Shown here piece by piece: positions 51,991 to 63,259 of a stretch of 64,000 bases of DNA (position 1 is its first letter; each line of letters begins with the position of its first letter). The notes below the pieces were generated by a model that worked only from the letters and a program-made list of their open reading frames with translations, was not told where the DNA came from and did no database searches. Origin of the DNA: Cherax quadricarinatus. Its lineage: Eukaryota; Arthropoda; Malacostraca; Decapoda; Parastacidae. The DNA lies in the NCBI RefSeq assembly GCF_038502225.1, contig NC_091293.1:14628747-14692746 (forward strand). The letters are read 5' to 3'. Both the position numbers and the translations under genes were made by a program.

Positions 51991-52987
51991 GATCTTTTAG
52001 ACCACTTTTCGTCCTTATACAATTTCTCGGCTTTGAAGTAAACAACTTTTATTTAAGGAAGGAGAAGCAAGGCAAATGCAAAAACTTTAAATACAGTTTG
52101 TATGACGTTCCACAAAGTAAACAGTACCAGCTCCGCGGGGTAACTATTTTAAAACCACCAGCTTCCTCGTCTGGCGTAATTAACCTGCAGAATGACAGTT
52201 TTACCCGTAAAAAAATAATAACTCTAACAACCTTTTAACTCATTAGTCGCACCAAGTTGCCTAACTACACCGCTATGCAATATATATGCAAAATACACTT
52301 AAATTATATGCAAATTAAAGGTAAAGCATTTATTTTAAATTCATTAGAAATTTGACATATTCAAATGGTCAATAAATCACTGGAGTTCAGAAACTCAAAT
52401 GCAGATGAGCAAGCCACATGTGTAACAGTCGGGTATCTTTACCGTTTGAACGTTTCGCCTGCTCAGCTGGTTTCTTTGGTTGAATACACAGATGAGAAAC
52501 GTATTGGAGACGGTAGAAACTGTGGTGAGGTAAATATGAAATGATCAGTCCCTTAGCTCTGAAGTAGTTTTCAGTTGATCAGTCACTTGTCCTTGAAGCA
52601 TTAGTAGTTTCAAGGTGGTCAGTTTCTCGCTCTTTATAGTCCAGCTCATCTACTAGTCAGTATTGTGTTCCGTTAACATAACGTCAAATATTCTTCAACG
52701 GAAGGCTACTGCGGCAACTAAAAATATTGAAAGATTAAATAAACAATAGATGGTTGGGGTAAATTAACAGTAACGCCGGAATTTAGCACAATTAACTGGC
52801 AAAAACAGCATCTCAACTAGGAAATAACAATAAAATGGAATACTCTTAACACCTGAAGTATCTTAAACATAGAGGACAAGATGAACATAAAGTGCATGTT
52901 AATATTGCTCTCACAGAATTTAACGTTTATATATTATTTAAAAAGAGAATATTTTATAATGTAAACTGTGCGCAACTGCAGCCTACC

Positions 52988-52988
<1 letters not shown>
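51991..52988. other. AT-rich stretch with a possible dispersed repeat
   Basis: No coding frame is convincing. 52430-52680 has ACCGTTTGAACGTTTCGCC, GGAGACGGTAGAA and ATCAGTCCCTTAGCTC, and resembles 13150-13370. The rest (51991-52430 and 52680-52988) shows nothing I recognise. Confidence 0.5.
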
Positions 52989-53073
<85 letters not shown>

Positions 53074-53128
53074 ATATATATATATTTCAATATATATCTA
53101 TCACTATATATATCTCTATATATATATA

Positions 53129-53180
<52 letters not shown>
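52989..53180. repeat. (TA)n microsatellite, interrupted
   Basis: TA with ATCTATA, TTTGTATA, TTTCAATA and ATCACTATA interruptions. Confidence 0.95.
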
Positions 53181-53183
<3 letters not shown>

Positions 53184-53734
53184 GAGTGAAGAAGAACAAG
53201 ATGTGAGTATAGGGGAGGTGCGTGAGGCATTACGCAGAATGAAAGGGGGTAAAGCAGCTGGAACTGACGGAATCATGACAGAAATGTTAAAAACAGGGGG
53301 GGATATAGTGTTGGAGTGGTTGGTATTTTTGTATGAAAGAGGGGAAGGTACCTAGGGATTGGCAGAGAGCATGTATAGTCCCTTTATATAAAGGGAAGGG
53401 GGACAAAAGAGATTGTAAAAATTATTGAGGAATAAGTTTACTGAGTATACCAGAAAAAGTGTACGGTAGGGTTATAATTGAAAGAATTACAGGTAAGACT
53501 GAACGTAGGATTGCGGATGAGCAAGGAGGTTTCAGAGTGGGTGGGGGATGTGTAGATCAAGTGTTTATATTGAAGCATATATGTGAACAGTATTTAGATA
53601 GAGGTACGGAAGGTTTTATTGCAGTTATGGATATAGAAAAGGCATATGATAAAATATTCCATATACTTGCCACCTATTCCATATACTTGCATATGTTGCA
53701 AGTATATGGAATAGGTGGTAAGTTACTAAATTAC
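53181..53734 (+). pseudogene. LINE RT N-terminal half, same family as 33930-35290
   Basis: Translation with frame changes gives [75 protein letters not shown] and VMDIEKAYDKI: the fingers and first palm block of a non-LTR RT. It stops at the motif YGIGGKLLN, a point also present at the left edge of the 33965 fragment. A TAG (near 53353) and a TGA (near 53428) break it. Confidence 0.82.
53670..53718. repeat. Perfect 21-bp hairpin inside the RT fragment
   Basis: CCACCTATTCCATATACTTGC (53670-53690) is followed after 7 bases by its exact inverse (53698-53718). Part of the left arm (TTCCATATACTTGC) is also repeated directly at 53657. It looks like a template-switch or inverted-duplication event within the coding relic. 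Confidence 0.9.
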
Positions 53735-53980
53735 TGGATGTTGTACTCCCTACCCTAGGACACACGATGATGTGGATGACTCTAGGCTAATTTCATTCTA
53801 GTCCCTGTTTGGTGTACTAGTTTAGCGAGCAGTATTTTACATTATTGTGACTACGAACGAGTGGAATTGATCAATAACAACACTGCTCGTTGAACTAGTA
53901 CACCAAACAGGGACTAGAATGAAATTAGCCTAGAGTCATCCACACTATCGTGTGTCCTTGGGTAGGGAGTACAACATCCA
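53735..53980. mobile_element. 246-bp foldback MITE
   Basis: The two halves are inverted copies: TGGATGTTGTACTCCCTACC at 53735 and its inverse ending ACAACATCCA at 53980. The arms are about 98 bp with few mismatches around a centre of roughly 50 bp (53833-53880). No coding frame. No clear target duplication, so the superfamily is unknown. Confidence 0.85.
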
Positions 53981-54004
53981 GTTCCGCTGGATGCCCTACT
54001 TGTA

Positions 54005-54060
54005 AAGATCATATGGTTCAGTGGATTAGAGCGTCATGTTTTCACCCACCATGAGGCAGG
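54005..54060 (+). mobile_element. Truncated tRNA-derived SINE head
   Basis: TGGTTCAGTGGATTAGAGCG fits a polymerase III A box and D arm. No B box follows before PLE P2 begins near 54075, so only the head remains. Confidence 0.45.
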
Positions 54061-54074
54061 CCAAAGCAGCATGA

Positions 54075-54710
54075 TTTACCATTGCCAGTTCCTACTATCA
54101 TTAAACTTACTAAACTTTGAACTGTTGATTCAAAATTTGTATTTAATGATAAGTTTTACACTCAGAAGTTTCGTATGGCAATGGGAAATCCTCTTTCACC
54201 TGTTCTTAGTAACCTATACATGGAATTTTTGAAATAAGGCTGCTTAACATAATCCTCCCTAATAGAGCTTAATGGTTCAGATATGTTGTGTCTTATGCCC
54301 AAGAATGTAGATATACACCATTTCCTTGTTAAATTAAATAGCTTAGCCCGTTCTATAAACTTTACTGTTGAGTTTGAGGAAAATAACTCATTGCCTTTCT
54401 AGAAGTTTTAATTATTAAGGGTAATAATGAATTCCAATTCAAAATTTACAGAAAACTTACAAATAACTGTTCCTATCTACACTACTATTCTTCATATCAA
54501 GATAGAGTTTAACTGTCTGTTATCTTATCAATGTTTTTGAGAGCTTTGCGTATTTGTAGTCCAGAGTTCATAGATGAAGAAATATCCAAAATTTGTTAAA
54601 TAGCTAATGTTCTGAAATACCCAAGAAACGTAATTGATAAATCTTTTAAAATTGCTAGAAATGGTTTTTACAATCCAAAAAGGGACAACCAACCTTACTC
54701 AAATAAAATT
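54075..54710 (+). pseudogene. PLE P2 reverse transcriptase relic
   Basis: It shows MAMGNPLSPVLSNLYMEF, then the active-site region. Compared with P1, 11 bases (GATGATATTTT) are missing after GATATGTT, which removes both catalytic aspartates and shifts the frame. A TAA precedes this (ending EFLK), and stops follow near 54597. Clearly dead. Confidence 0.85.
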
Positions 54711-55165
54711 ATGTTGGTTCTCCCTTACCATGAAAACTTGGTTGATATGCTTTCTCTTCTTAAGACTTTTAATATCAAAGTTGTATTAAAAAATCTTGAT
54801 ACAGTAAGAAAACTTTTGATAAAGCATTCCCCGAAAATGCTGACGGATGTATCCATAAGATTCCTTGTAAAATTTGCGACAACGTTTATTATGGTCAAAC
54901 TGGTAAAAGTCTCGAACTAAGATTAAAACAACATAAATATAGCATTAGAACTGGACAAGATTTCAATGTTCTATTTATTCATGTGAGAGTTTTTAACCAT
55001 CCAATTGATTTTCAAAAAGTTGAGAAAGTTGAATCAAGCAAGTCCATGGTTGACAGGAATATAATTGAATTTTGTTTCATAAAAAGCAGTTTTGAAAATA
55101 ATGTGAATAATTCCTTTGGTTTATGTAAATTAGATCCATTTATAATTAATAGAATTTGGGAATAA
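54711..55165 (+). pseudogene. PLE P2 GIY-YIG endonuclease, frame-shifted
   Basis: The first half (54711-54920) begins YHENLVDMLSLLKTF. A single base lost in CCCCGAAAATGC near 54832 moves the GIY-YIG core (NVYYGQTGKSLELRLKQHKY) to another frame. The second half (54983-55165) has FNHPIDFQKVEKVESSKS. Confidence 0.85.
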
Positions 55166-55448
55166 TTTAATAATACATTGGATAAATAATAAATCTTAAT
55201 TCTTGGGTAGAATAGTTTGTTTTTGGGTTGCCGTGAAGGACCTGTCTACTTGGGCCAGCGGGCCTGCTGCAGTGTTCTCTTTCTTATGAGTCGCACGTCA
55301 GGTGTTGCTTTGTTGTGGGACGTGATGGTGAGGTGTGGTCTAGACGCTTTATATGCCTTCCTCTGATGCATTACTTTTATTGTTCCTTGATAATGTGAGA
55401 AGTAAGGAAAGCGCTTGGAATTTCGCTATTCTTTCACAGTGGTTGTTT

Positions 55449-55559
<111 letters not shown>

Positions 55560-55868
55560 GTGATATCAGAAAATGTAAAACAACCTCTGTGAAAGAATAA
55601 TGAAATTCCGAACACTTTAGTTAATTCTCACATTATCAAGGAACTATAAAAAACAAAACATCAAGGGATAGAATATAAAGGATCAAACTACACCATACCA
55701 TCAAGTCACTATAACAAAGCAACACCTCATCGCGCATGACGACACCGGACTCTGTGAAACTCGTCTAATACTCTATCCAAGAATTAAGATTTCTTACTTG
55801 TCTAATGTATCATTAAATTCTTCCCAAATTTTATTAATTATAAATGAATTCAATTTATGCAAACCAAA

Positions 55869-56168
55869 CTAAATATTCACATTATTTTCAAAATTGCTTT
55901 TTATGAGATATGATTCAATTATTTTCCTATCTACCATGGATTTGCCTGATACAAGCTTCTCAGCCTTTTGAAAATCAATTGGATGGTTAAAATCTTTAAC
56001 ATGAATAAATAGATCATTAGAATCTTGTCCAGTTCTAATTCTATATTTATGATGTTTTAATTTTAGCTCTAGAATTTTAACAGTTTGACCATAATAAATT
56101 TTATTGCAAATATTACAATGAATCTTATACACACATCCATCAGCATTTTGGGGGGAATTCTCTATCAA
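55869..56168 (-). pseudogene. PLE P3 GIY-YIG endonuclease
   Basis: 99 codons with GCVYKIHCNICNKIYYGQTV and LELKLKHHKYRIR. The Cys of the usual K-I-P-C stretch is kept and Pro is changed to His. It lies in a frame apart from the RT because of a T-run near 56165-56180. Inactive relic. Confidence 0.87.
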
Positions 56169-56325
56169 AAGTTTTTTTTACTGTATCAGGATTTTTAAAT
56201 ACAACTTTGATATTCAAAGTCTTAAGAAGAGAAGGCATATCAACCAAGTTTTCATGGTAAGGGAGAACTAACACATTTTTTGTTGAATAAGATTGGTTGT
56301 CTCTTTTTGGAATGTAAAAAGTATT

Positions 56326-57362
56326 TCAAGTAATTTTAAAAGAATTATCAATTACGTTTCTTGGGCATTTTAGATCATTAGCTGTTTCATGAATTTCAGA
56401 TTTTTCTTCATCTACAGACTGTGGACTACAAATACATGAAGCTTTCCAAAACATTGATGAGAAAAGCGGTAGTGTAACTATCTTGATGTGAAGACTAATA
56501 GTGTACATAGGAACAGTTATTTGTAGGTTTTCTGTAAATTTTAAATCTAAAATCATTGTTACCCTTAAGAATTAAAACATCTAGAAAATGCAATGAGTTA
56601 TTTGCTTCGTATTCAGCAGTATATTTATAGAATGGGCTAAGCTATTTAATTTAACACAGAAATAGTTTATATCTACATTCTTAGGCATAAGGCAAAATAT
56701 CATCAACATATCTAAACCACTTAGCTCTATTAGGGAGGATTGTTTTAAGCAGTCTTGTTTCAAAAAATTCCATGTATAAATTACTAAGAACAGGTGAAAA
56801 AAGATTTCCCATTGCCATACCACACTTCTGAGTATAAGACTCATCATTAAATACAATTTTGCTTTAACAATGCAAAGTTTAATAAGTTTAATAATAATAA
56901 GAACTGGCAATGGTAAATTGTAATAAACAGGTTCTTCAGATAAGAAACTTAATAAATCATCAACTGGAACTTTTGTAAACAAGGAAGTAACATCAAAACT
57001 AATCATGTTGATATCATTTAATTCGGTCAAGGTACTTAATTTTTCCCCTAAATCTATGTTGTTTTTAACATTAAATTTAGAATTTTTTCCAGAAATGGGG
57101 CTCAAAATGTCGACAAGCTATTTAGATAATTTATACAAAACTGAACCTATGGAGCTAATAATTGGTCTAACTGGATTACCTGTTATGTAAGCTTTAATTA
57201 ATCCATACATATAGGGTAACGATGGATTAGTTGAAGAAAATTTTTTAATTAAGTCATCTTTGCCTCTCAGTAGATGTGTTATTATTTTACTGAAATTGCT
57301 GTTAACTGTTTCTAAGGGATTCTTTCTAAGTTTAGGATAGGTTTCAATATCACATGGCCTGA
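56326..57362 (-). pseudogene. PLE P3 reverse transcriptase
   Basis: Pieces in order: CDIETYPKLRKNPLETVNSN and PYMYGLIKAYITGNPVRPII (57387-57118), DLGEKLSTLTELNDINMISF and FDVTSLFTKVPVDDLLSFL (57105-56581), then an active-site region in another frame (DNA reads TTTAGATATGTTGATGATAT, giving YVDD), and a tail (56556-56326). The conserved PVRPIISS and TSLFTKVPV blocks identify the PLE RT. At least two frame changes. Confidence 0.87.
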
Positions 57363-58125
57363 AGTGCATTGGGCAGCATTGGTGCATACAGCGTTGTTTG
57401 GTAAGGCAGACGAGTTTACATCTGTGTTAAATAATGATGAGTTTGGCAACTATCGGATGGTGAAAACCACGGGTTCTTGGGGCCTATCAGTGTATTCCTA
57501 CCAAGTACAAGAAGGAGTTCAAACTAGGCAGACGACAGCTGAGTCAGTCTTATGTCGACTTTGTAAGACAGCAGACCAAAGCCTCTACCAAGTGGTTTAT
57601 GGAAAGTGGTGTTGCTAACTTTGGGGATCTGGTCCAGCTAATCTTGGTGGATAACCTGCTGCAATCTATTGAACCAGAGGTTTGCAACTTCCTTCAAGAT
57701 CATTCGTTGGCTACTGCATTGGAAGCAGCCAGGTTGGCTGATACTTTTGAAACTAACCGCTCCTTGTCTGAGCGGTCTTATCTTTCTCCTCAACAGCCTG
57801 GCATGAGCAGAGATCGTCAAAGAAGAGTTCCTGATTGGAGAACGAAGTGCTAGGATGAAGGTGAACGACGACGTCAGCCAACTAAGTTACCTTGCGAGCC
57901 ACGATACTCAACTCATGGTAAACCTGGTGAGCAACATCAAACCACTGAATATGGTGAGCCATAACATCAGTATCCAGAGTGGCGTAATCCACAACATCAG
58001 AAGGGAACTAAGGTTAAACCTGAGGTAACGAGTTTTCTATGCCATAAACCTGGCCATGTGAGACCTAATTGCCCACTTAAACCCCAACCAGTAGGGAGAA
58101 TTACTAATATTCCTATGGAAATGAC
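57363..58125 (+). pseudogene. Gmr1-like gag with a damaged zinc knuckle
   Basis: Pieces in several frames: HWAALVHTALFGKADEFTSV, then in another frame YKKEFKLGRRQLSQSYVDFV, then FGDLVQLILVDNLLQSIEPE and LATALEAARLADTFE. This pattern (a helical core with LADTF/LADEF near the end) is typical of gypsy gag in animals. At about 58030 SFLCHKPGHVRPNCP matches a CCHC knuckle whose first Cys is Ser. Confidence 0.8.
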
Positions 58126-58194
58126 CTAGGAGGAGGTAGAGTGCGGGATGGCCCCGTATTACAGTACTTGTCAAATCTCCCTTCAGGAGAAATC

Positions 58195-58784
58195 AAAGAA
58201 AACTGAAGTACGAACATGCATTTTGTTCTTTAATACAGGAGAGAGTGCTTCCCCCTCTCTGAACAAACGTCATTACCCTCATCAGTTCTGTTAGAAGCAC
58301 TTGGAGGAGCAATATTTTCTGTCCTCTTACATAAAATGCATGTGCAGAGTAAATATTACATTGATATACGACTCTAGGTGTTTCTGACGGATTTCCTATG
58401 AAAGATGCCGTACTATTACTGGGTAATAAAATTAATTCTACTAGGTGTATAGAACCTATAATAATTAATTCTTCTCTGATGTTGGCCATAACTCGAGAAG
58501 AATCCCAATGGATATCTGATGAGAATGCTAACCCATACTTGGACGACTCTGATCTCAGAATAGCCAATTTGTTTTACGAGGAAAACTGGCCAGAGCCTCG
58601 TATATTTAGTGAACAGACCCAGATCAAGCCTTCTTATTCCAGGGTTGCAGGATTGCCAGATGTCTCTGTTTCCATGCCCGAGGGATTGTCCTTTCGAGAG
58701 GAACAGCGGAAAGACCCTTCACTGAATTTCGCTTTTCAGGCAGCCATGGGTGAATCCCCCTTATTTCACCTAGTCAAACAGTAA
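58195..58784 (+). pseudogene. Gmr1-like protease remnant and linker
   Basis: RTCILFFNTGESAS near 58210-58250 aligns with the retropepsin motif D-T-G-A-S, with Asn for the catalytic Asp. Further on DAVLLLGNKI (58398 on) fits the protease C-terminal LLGND block. The remaining linker (to 58784) has DVSVSMPEGLSFREEQRKDP, the usual lead-in to an integrase zinc domain. Confidence 0.7.
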
Positions 58785-58789
58785 ATTAA

Positions 58790-59810
58790 AAACGACTTTT
58801 TAATCTGCACTGATACTGGTAAGGAGGCAGAGGGAAAGCAAAATACAGATAGATTGGTAGTTCCTAAAAAAATTAGATCACAAATATTAAACATAGCTCA
58901 TAACTCTTTGTTAGGAAGCCACTTAGGAATTACTAAAACTGTGAATAGAATATTAAAGGAATTCTTCTGGCCAAAGTTAAGGGAAGATGTGAAGACTCAT
59001 ATCCGCTGTTGTACAGAATGCCAACAATCATGGATTGTGTAGGTCCATTTCCTAAGTTCAAGTCTAGGAATCAGTACTTATTCACTATTATGGATAAAGC
59101 CACTAGATATCCAGAGGTAAACCCAATGCGCGGTATCAATACTAAAGCAATACTTAAGGCCTTAACTAGGTTTATTTCCTGCTTTGGCAATCCTAAGTCT
59201 ATTCAAAGTGACCAGGGTACTAATTTTACTGCCCAAGCTTTTAGGGAAGCATTAACTTAGCTAGGAATAATTCACAACTTATCTACTGCCTATCATTCTC
59301 ACTTCCAAGGCGCCTTGGAAAGATTCCATCAGACATTAAAAACCATGATGAGAACTTTTTGCATGCATTTTCCTACAGACTGGGATGAATCACTTCCTCT
59401 GTTGCTGTTTGCAGTGAGAGAAACTGTGCAGGAGTCCACAGGGTACAGTCCATTTGAGCTGATCTTTGGGCACAATGTACGAGGTCCTCTTCGGGTGCTC
59501 AAAGAAGGATGGGCGAGACAAGACGCCTGCTTAACACTCTACAACCCTTCTTCAAGTTTGCAGGTGGCACGTCAGTTGGCTAAGGCTAACTTAAGAGCAG
59601 CTCAAAATACGATGACACAGAGGTATGATAGAAATTCAAAGTTTCGCTCCTTCCATCCAGGAGACAAGGTGTTGGTAAAGGAACCTATACCTGGCCACAC
59701 CTTAAAAGCTAGATTTATGGGATCTATGCAAATTGTGAGTAAATTATCTGATGTAAATTATGTGGTATCTCCCCTTGACAAGACCTCAAAAAGTAAAACA
59801 CCACATTAAT
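58790..59810 (+). pseudogene. Gmr1-like integrase
   Basis: The zinc domain: ILNIAHNSLLGSHLGITKT with both histidines and CCTECQQS with the cysteines (58854-59042). The core: DCVGPFPKFKSRNQYLFTIM (the first Asp position), SIQSDQGTNFTAQAF (second Asp) and LERFHQTLKTMMRTF (Glu), followed by GYSPFELIFGHNVRGPL and a C-terminal part (SFHPGDKVLVKEP). Frames change near 59035, and a TAG ends the piece at 59260. All three catalytic acidic residues can be read. It lies upstream of the RT. Confidence 0.88.
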
Positions 59811-59949
59811 CAAATTAAAGCATTTAATACCTCAGATAAAATCCCAGTAATGACACTGTCCTCTGCCTCTGTAGACGACCCTGATTCTTGGCACTCTATC
59901 CCTAAAATTCACGTAAAGCTTCCCAATTCTGTCCACCTCAAGGACCCTA

Positions 59950-61336
59950 GCCCTTTAATGGTGGGGCTGTCTGGGAATCAAGTAATAAGTTTAACTGCGC
60001 TCCTACAAAGTTACCCTGATATCTTTTCAGATGTGCCGAAAAAATGTAGACTAGGATATCATGATGTACATGTTGGAAACTAAACCTTTAAAACTTTCCC
60101 CCTACAGAGCTGACCCTGAGAAACAGAGGCTACTTCAGCAGGAGATAGAATTTCTATTAGAGCATGGGTTAGTGGAGGAGTCATCTAGTCCGTGGGCTTC
60201 ACCGTGCATCCTTGTTAAGAAAGCTGATGGAGGTTTTCGAATGTGTACAGACTACAGCAAGGTAAATGAGGCCACTATTTCAGATGCTTACCCTCTGTCA
60301 CGTCTGGATGACGTAATCGACTTCATGGGTAATACCACTTTTATATTTAAACTAGACCTACTTAAAGGTTATTATCAGGTACCTTTAACAAATAAGGCGA
60401 AGGAAATCTTTGCCTTTGTAATTCCTCGAGGTCATTATCAATACAAAGTAACCCTCTTAAGAATGAAAAACTCGCCGTCATGATTCCAGAAACTGATCCA
60501 TCAGGCTATTAAAGGACTTGAAGGCATGGCTGCTCATCTGGATGATCTTGTGATGGTGTAGGACACTTGGGATCAACACCTGTTTAGGCTTAAGGCTCTC
60601 TTTGAGACTTGTCATAGTTTCCACTTAACTGTCAACTTATCTAAGTCATTCTTTGGCCAGTCTATTGTTAATTTTTTTTGGTCATGAAGTAGGTAGAGGC
60701 AAAGTGGCCCCTAAGTTTGCTAAAATTCTTGCCATTATAAATTATCCAGTACCTCATGATAGAAAATCCCTCCAACGTTTCCTAGGCATGATAGGATTTT
60801 ATAGAAGATTCTGTAAGAAATTTGCAGATGTCATAGCCCCTCTAACCTCCCTTACCAGCCACAAATCCCACTTTCAATGGTCCCCCGAATGTCAAGTCGC
60901 TTTTACAAAAATAAAGCGCATCCTTTGTACTGCACCCGTTCTTCTGTCTCCAGATTTCTCAAAACATTTGCATTACAGGTTGATGCTTGTGAGTCAGGGA
61001 TGGAGGTAGTACTTCTACAAACTGCGGACGATGGGTTGCAACCTGTGGCTTAGTACTTGGCCAGATACCAACCTCACCAGAGGGCCTACTCCACACTTGA
61101 AAAAAGAAGCCCTCGCTCTGATATTGGCATTAGAACATTTTGAAGTCTACGTGGGCCAGTCATCTCAAGTGGTCACAGTCTACAGTGACCACAACTCTCT
61201 GGTTTACCTGTATAAAATGAAGAACCACAACACAAGACTTATGCAGCAGAGTTTCAGGCTGCAACTTTACAACATTAAAAGACTGCATATAGCTGGCAAA
61301 GATAATAACCTGGCTGATATTCCTTCTAGAATGTAA
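59950..61336 (+). pseudogene. Gmr1-like reverse transcriptase and RNase H
   Basis: The lead-in (SYPDIFSDVPKK) precedes RT blocks PYRADPEKQRLLQQEIEFLL, SSSPWASPCILVKKADGGFR, DYSKVNEATISDAYPL, FKLDLLKGYYQVPL and, after a TGA at 60481, AAHLDDLVMV (paired aspartates), then LGMIGFYRRFCKKFADVIAP. RNase H follows with TVYSDHNSLVYL and RLHIAGKDNNLADIPSRM. Stops at 60481 and near 60559, and frame changes near 60660 and 61010, break it. Confidence 0.9.
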
Positions 61337-61429
61337 TATTGAATTATATTAGGTTAGGATGTGTTAGGGACTATGGGGAAAAATTAGCTCTTTTTTCCCC
61401 CTTTTGCATACATATTTAAATGATGTGGG

Positions 61430-62097
61430 TTTTTTTTTTAGAGAGGGGATATTCTGCTACCGTATGCAGGTGTCTTGAACCTACGTTAGCCCTACTTTCT
61501 GCTGTCATGCTCTAAGTTTAGAGTTTGGCTTTATGTCTCGAGAAAAGTTGAGCTCTATCTAATGAGTTAGATGTTTGAGAGGAAAGGAGGTTCCATTATT
61601 GTACCTTGCCATGGTGGCACTTTACCCATAGAGGTGGAAGCCTAGTTCTGGCCATTAGAGCCTTTTTGGGGTGGGGGTGTGGCATGCAAAGAGTACATTA
61701 CATTTATTCGGCGTATGTACACACTCTCATATAGGCTGCCTCACAGCCAGCGAACCAGATACTAAGGGTTTAACGATTCAGAGGGCCCCATCGTTAAATC
61801 AGTACCTTGGTTCAGCCAATCAAATTGTGGGTCTGGCAATTGCGAAGGTGTTGTGGTAACACTCGAATCACTCTTCCCAGATTCATCCAGTCTCTGGTTG
61901 AAAGCGGTGGCCTCTGTCTCTGGCTGTTGTCCTTGTCTCTTGATCACTGTGATACTGTTATTTTCCATACTTGTACATACCTCTAATCATACTTGGTGAA
62001 GGAAATATAATTTAAAGACTTACTGCTGTGTTTATTTTCCCTCCAAGCTCCCATTACGGCCACGTTAACAGGCTTTGATTACCAGAAACCGTAATAG
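61430..62097 (+). repeat. Probable polypurine tract and 3' LTR of the Gmr1-like element
   Basis: AGAGAGGGGA at about 61440-61449 is a plausible polypurine tract after RNase H. The following roughly 650 bp lack coding sequence and end at the LINE junction near 62097. With the 5' LTR absent, the LTR cannot be confirmed by comparison and its edges are guesses. Confidence 0.5.
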
Positions 62098-62229
62098 TAG
62101 TCCTGCCTGATCCTCATCTGATTTTGTTAACTTCACATCATCTGCGAACAGAGACACTTCTGAGTCTATCCTTTCCATCATGTCATTCATGTGATAGTAG
62201 TCCTGCCTGATCCTCATCTAATTTAATTC

Positions 62230-62916
62230 TCTTCATTAACTTCATATCATCCGCAAACAGGGACACTTTTGAGTCTATCCCTTCCATCATGTCGTTCACA
62301 TATACCAAAAATAGCACTGGTCCCAGGACTGACGTCTGTAGGACCCCGCTCGTCACGGGCGCCCACTAGGATACCTTATCACGTACCACGACTCGTTATT
62401 GCCAACCTGTCAGGTATTCTCTGATCCATTGCAATGCCCTTCCTGTTATACGTGCCTTATCCTCTATCTTCTTCACTAATCTCTTGTGAGGAGCTATGTC
62501 GACGGCCTTCTTACAGTCCAAGAAAATGTAGTCAACCCACTCCTCTCTTTCTCGTGTCTTTCTTTTGTTACCTTGTCATAAAACTCCAATAGGTTTGCCT
62601 TCCATGAATCCATGCAGATTGTTCTGTTCCAGGTACTCCACCACTCTCCTCCTGATAATCTTCTCCATTACTTTGCATACTATACACGTCAGTGACACTG
62701 GTCTATAGTTACTGCCTCGTTTTCGTCTCCTCTCATAAAAATGGGGACAACATTTGCCGTCTTCCATACCTTAGGTATTTGCCCAGTTTCAAGGGATGTG
62801 TTGAAAATTGTTGATAGTGGCACACACAGCTTCTCCACTCCCTCTCTATGGACCCTCAGGGAGATGTCCATTCCCACTTCCTTTGAGGTAGCAAGGTCAC
62901 ATAGCCCTTTCATCAC
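62230..62916 (-). pseudogene. LINE copy 3 reverse transcriptase
   Basis: Pieces: VPLSTIFNTSLETGQIPKVW and TANVVPIFMRGD (62916-62689), SNYRPVSLTCIVCKVMEKII (62767-62576), then near 62390-62230 a VLGPVLFLVYVNDMMEGIDS segment and SLFADDMKLMKRI, with both catalytic aspartates kept. Several frame changes. Confidence 0.85.
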
Positions 62917-63259
62917 CTTCTCCTCGGTTGTATTTCATTCAACAATTGTTTGTATATCCCTTGTTGGTGTGTCCCGCTGTTCTTTTTTCCCAGAGTCCTT
63001 TCTGTCTCCACTGTAAATACTTTCTTAAATCTCATGCCTTGCTCCTCATATACTTCCTGGTCGTTTCTTGTGAGCTCCCCACCTTATTTCCTCAGCCTGA
63101 TTACCTGGTTCTTGACTGCTGTCTTCCTCCTGATGTGGCTATACAGCAGTTTCGGCTCAGACTTGACTTTCGATGCTATGTGATTTTCGTACTGTCACTG
63201 GGTCTCACCCCTTATCTGTATACTTATTTCTGGCTCTTCTGCTAATCTCTTTATTTTCC

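Larger units (their letters stand above)
57363..62097 (+). mobile_element. Gmr1-like Ty3/gypsy-related element, integrase before RT
   Basis: Plus-strand order: gag (57363-58125), protease remnant (58195-58440), integrase (58790-59810), RT (about 59950-60650), RNase H (to 61336), purine tract and probable 3' LTR. Ordinary Ty3/gypsy elements have the integrase last; the order here is the one reported for Gmr1-like elements. The 5' LTR and start of gag are missing at the PLE P3 junction. Many stops and frameshifts. Confidence 0.85.
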
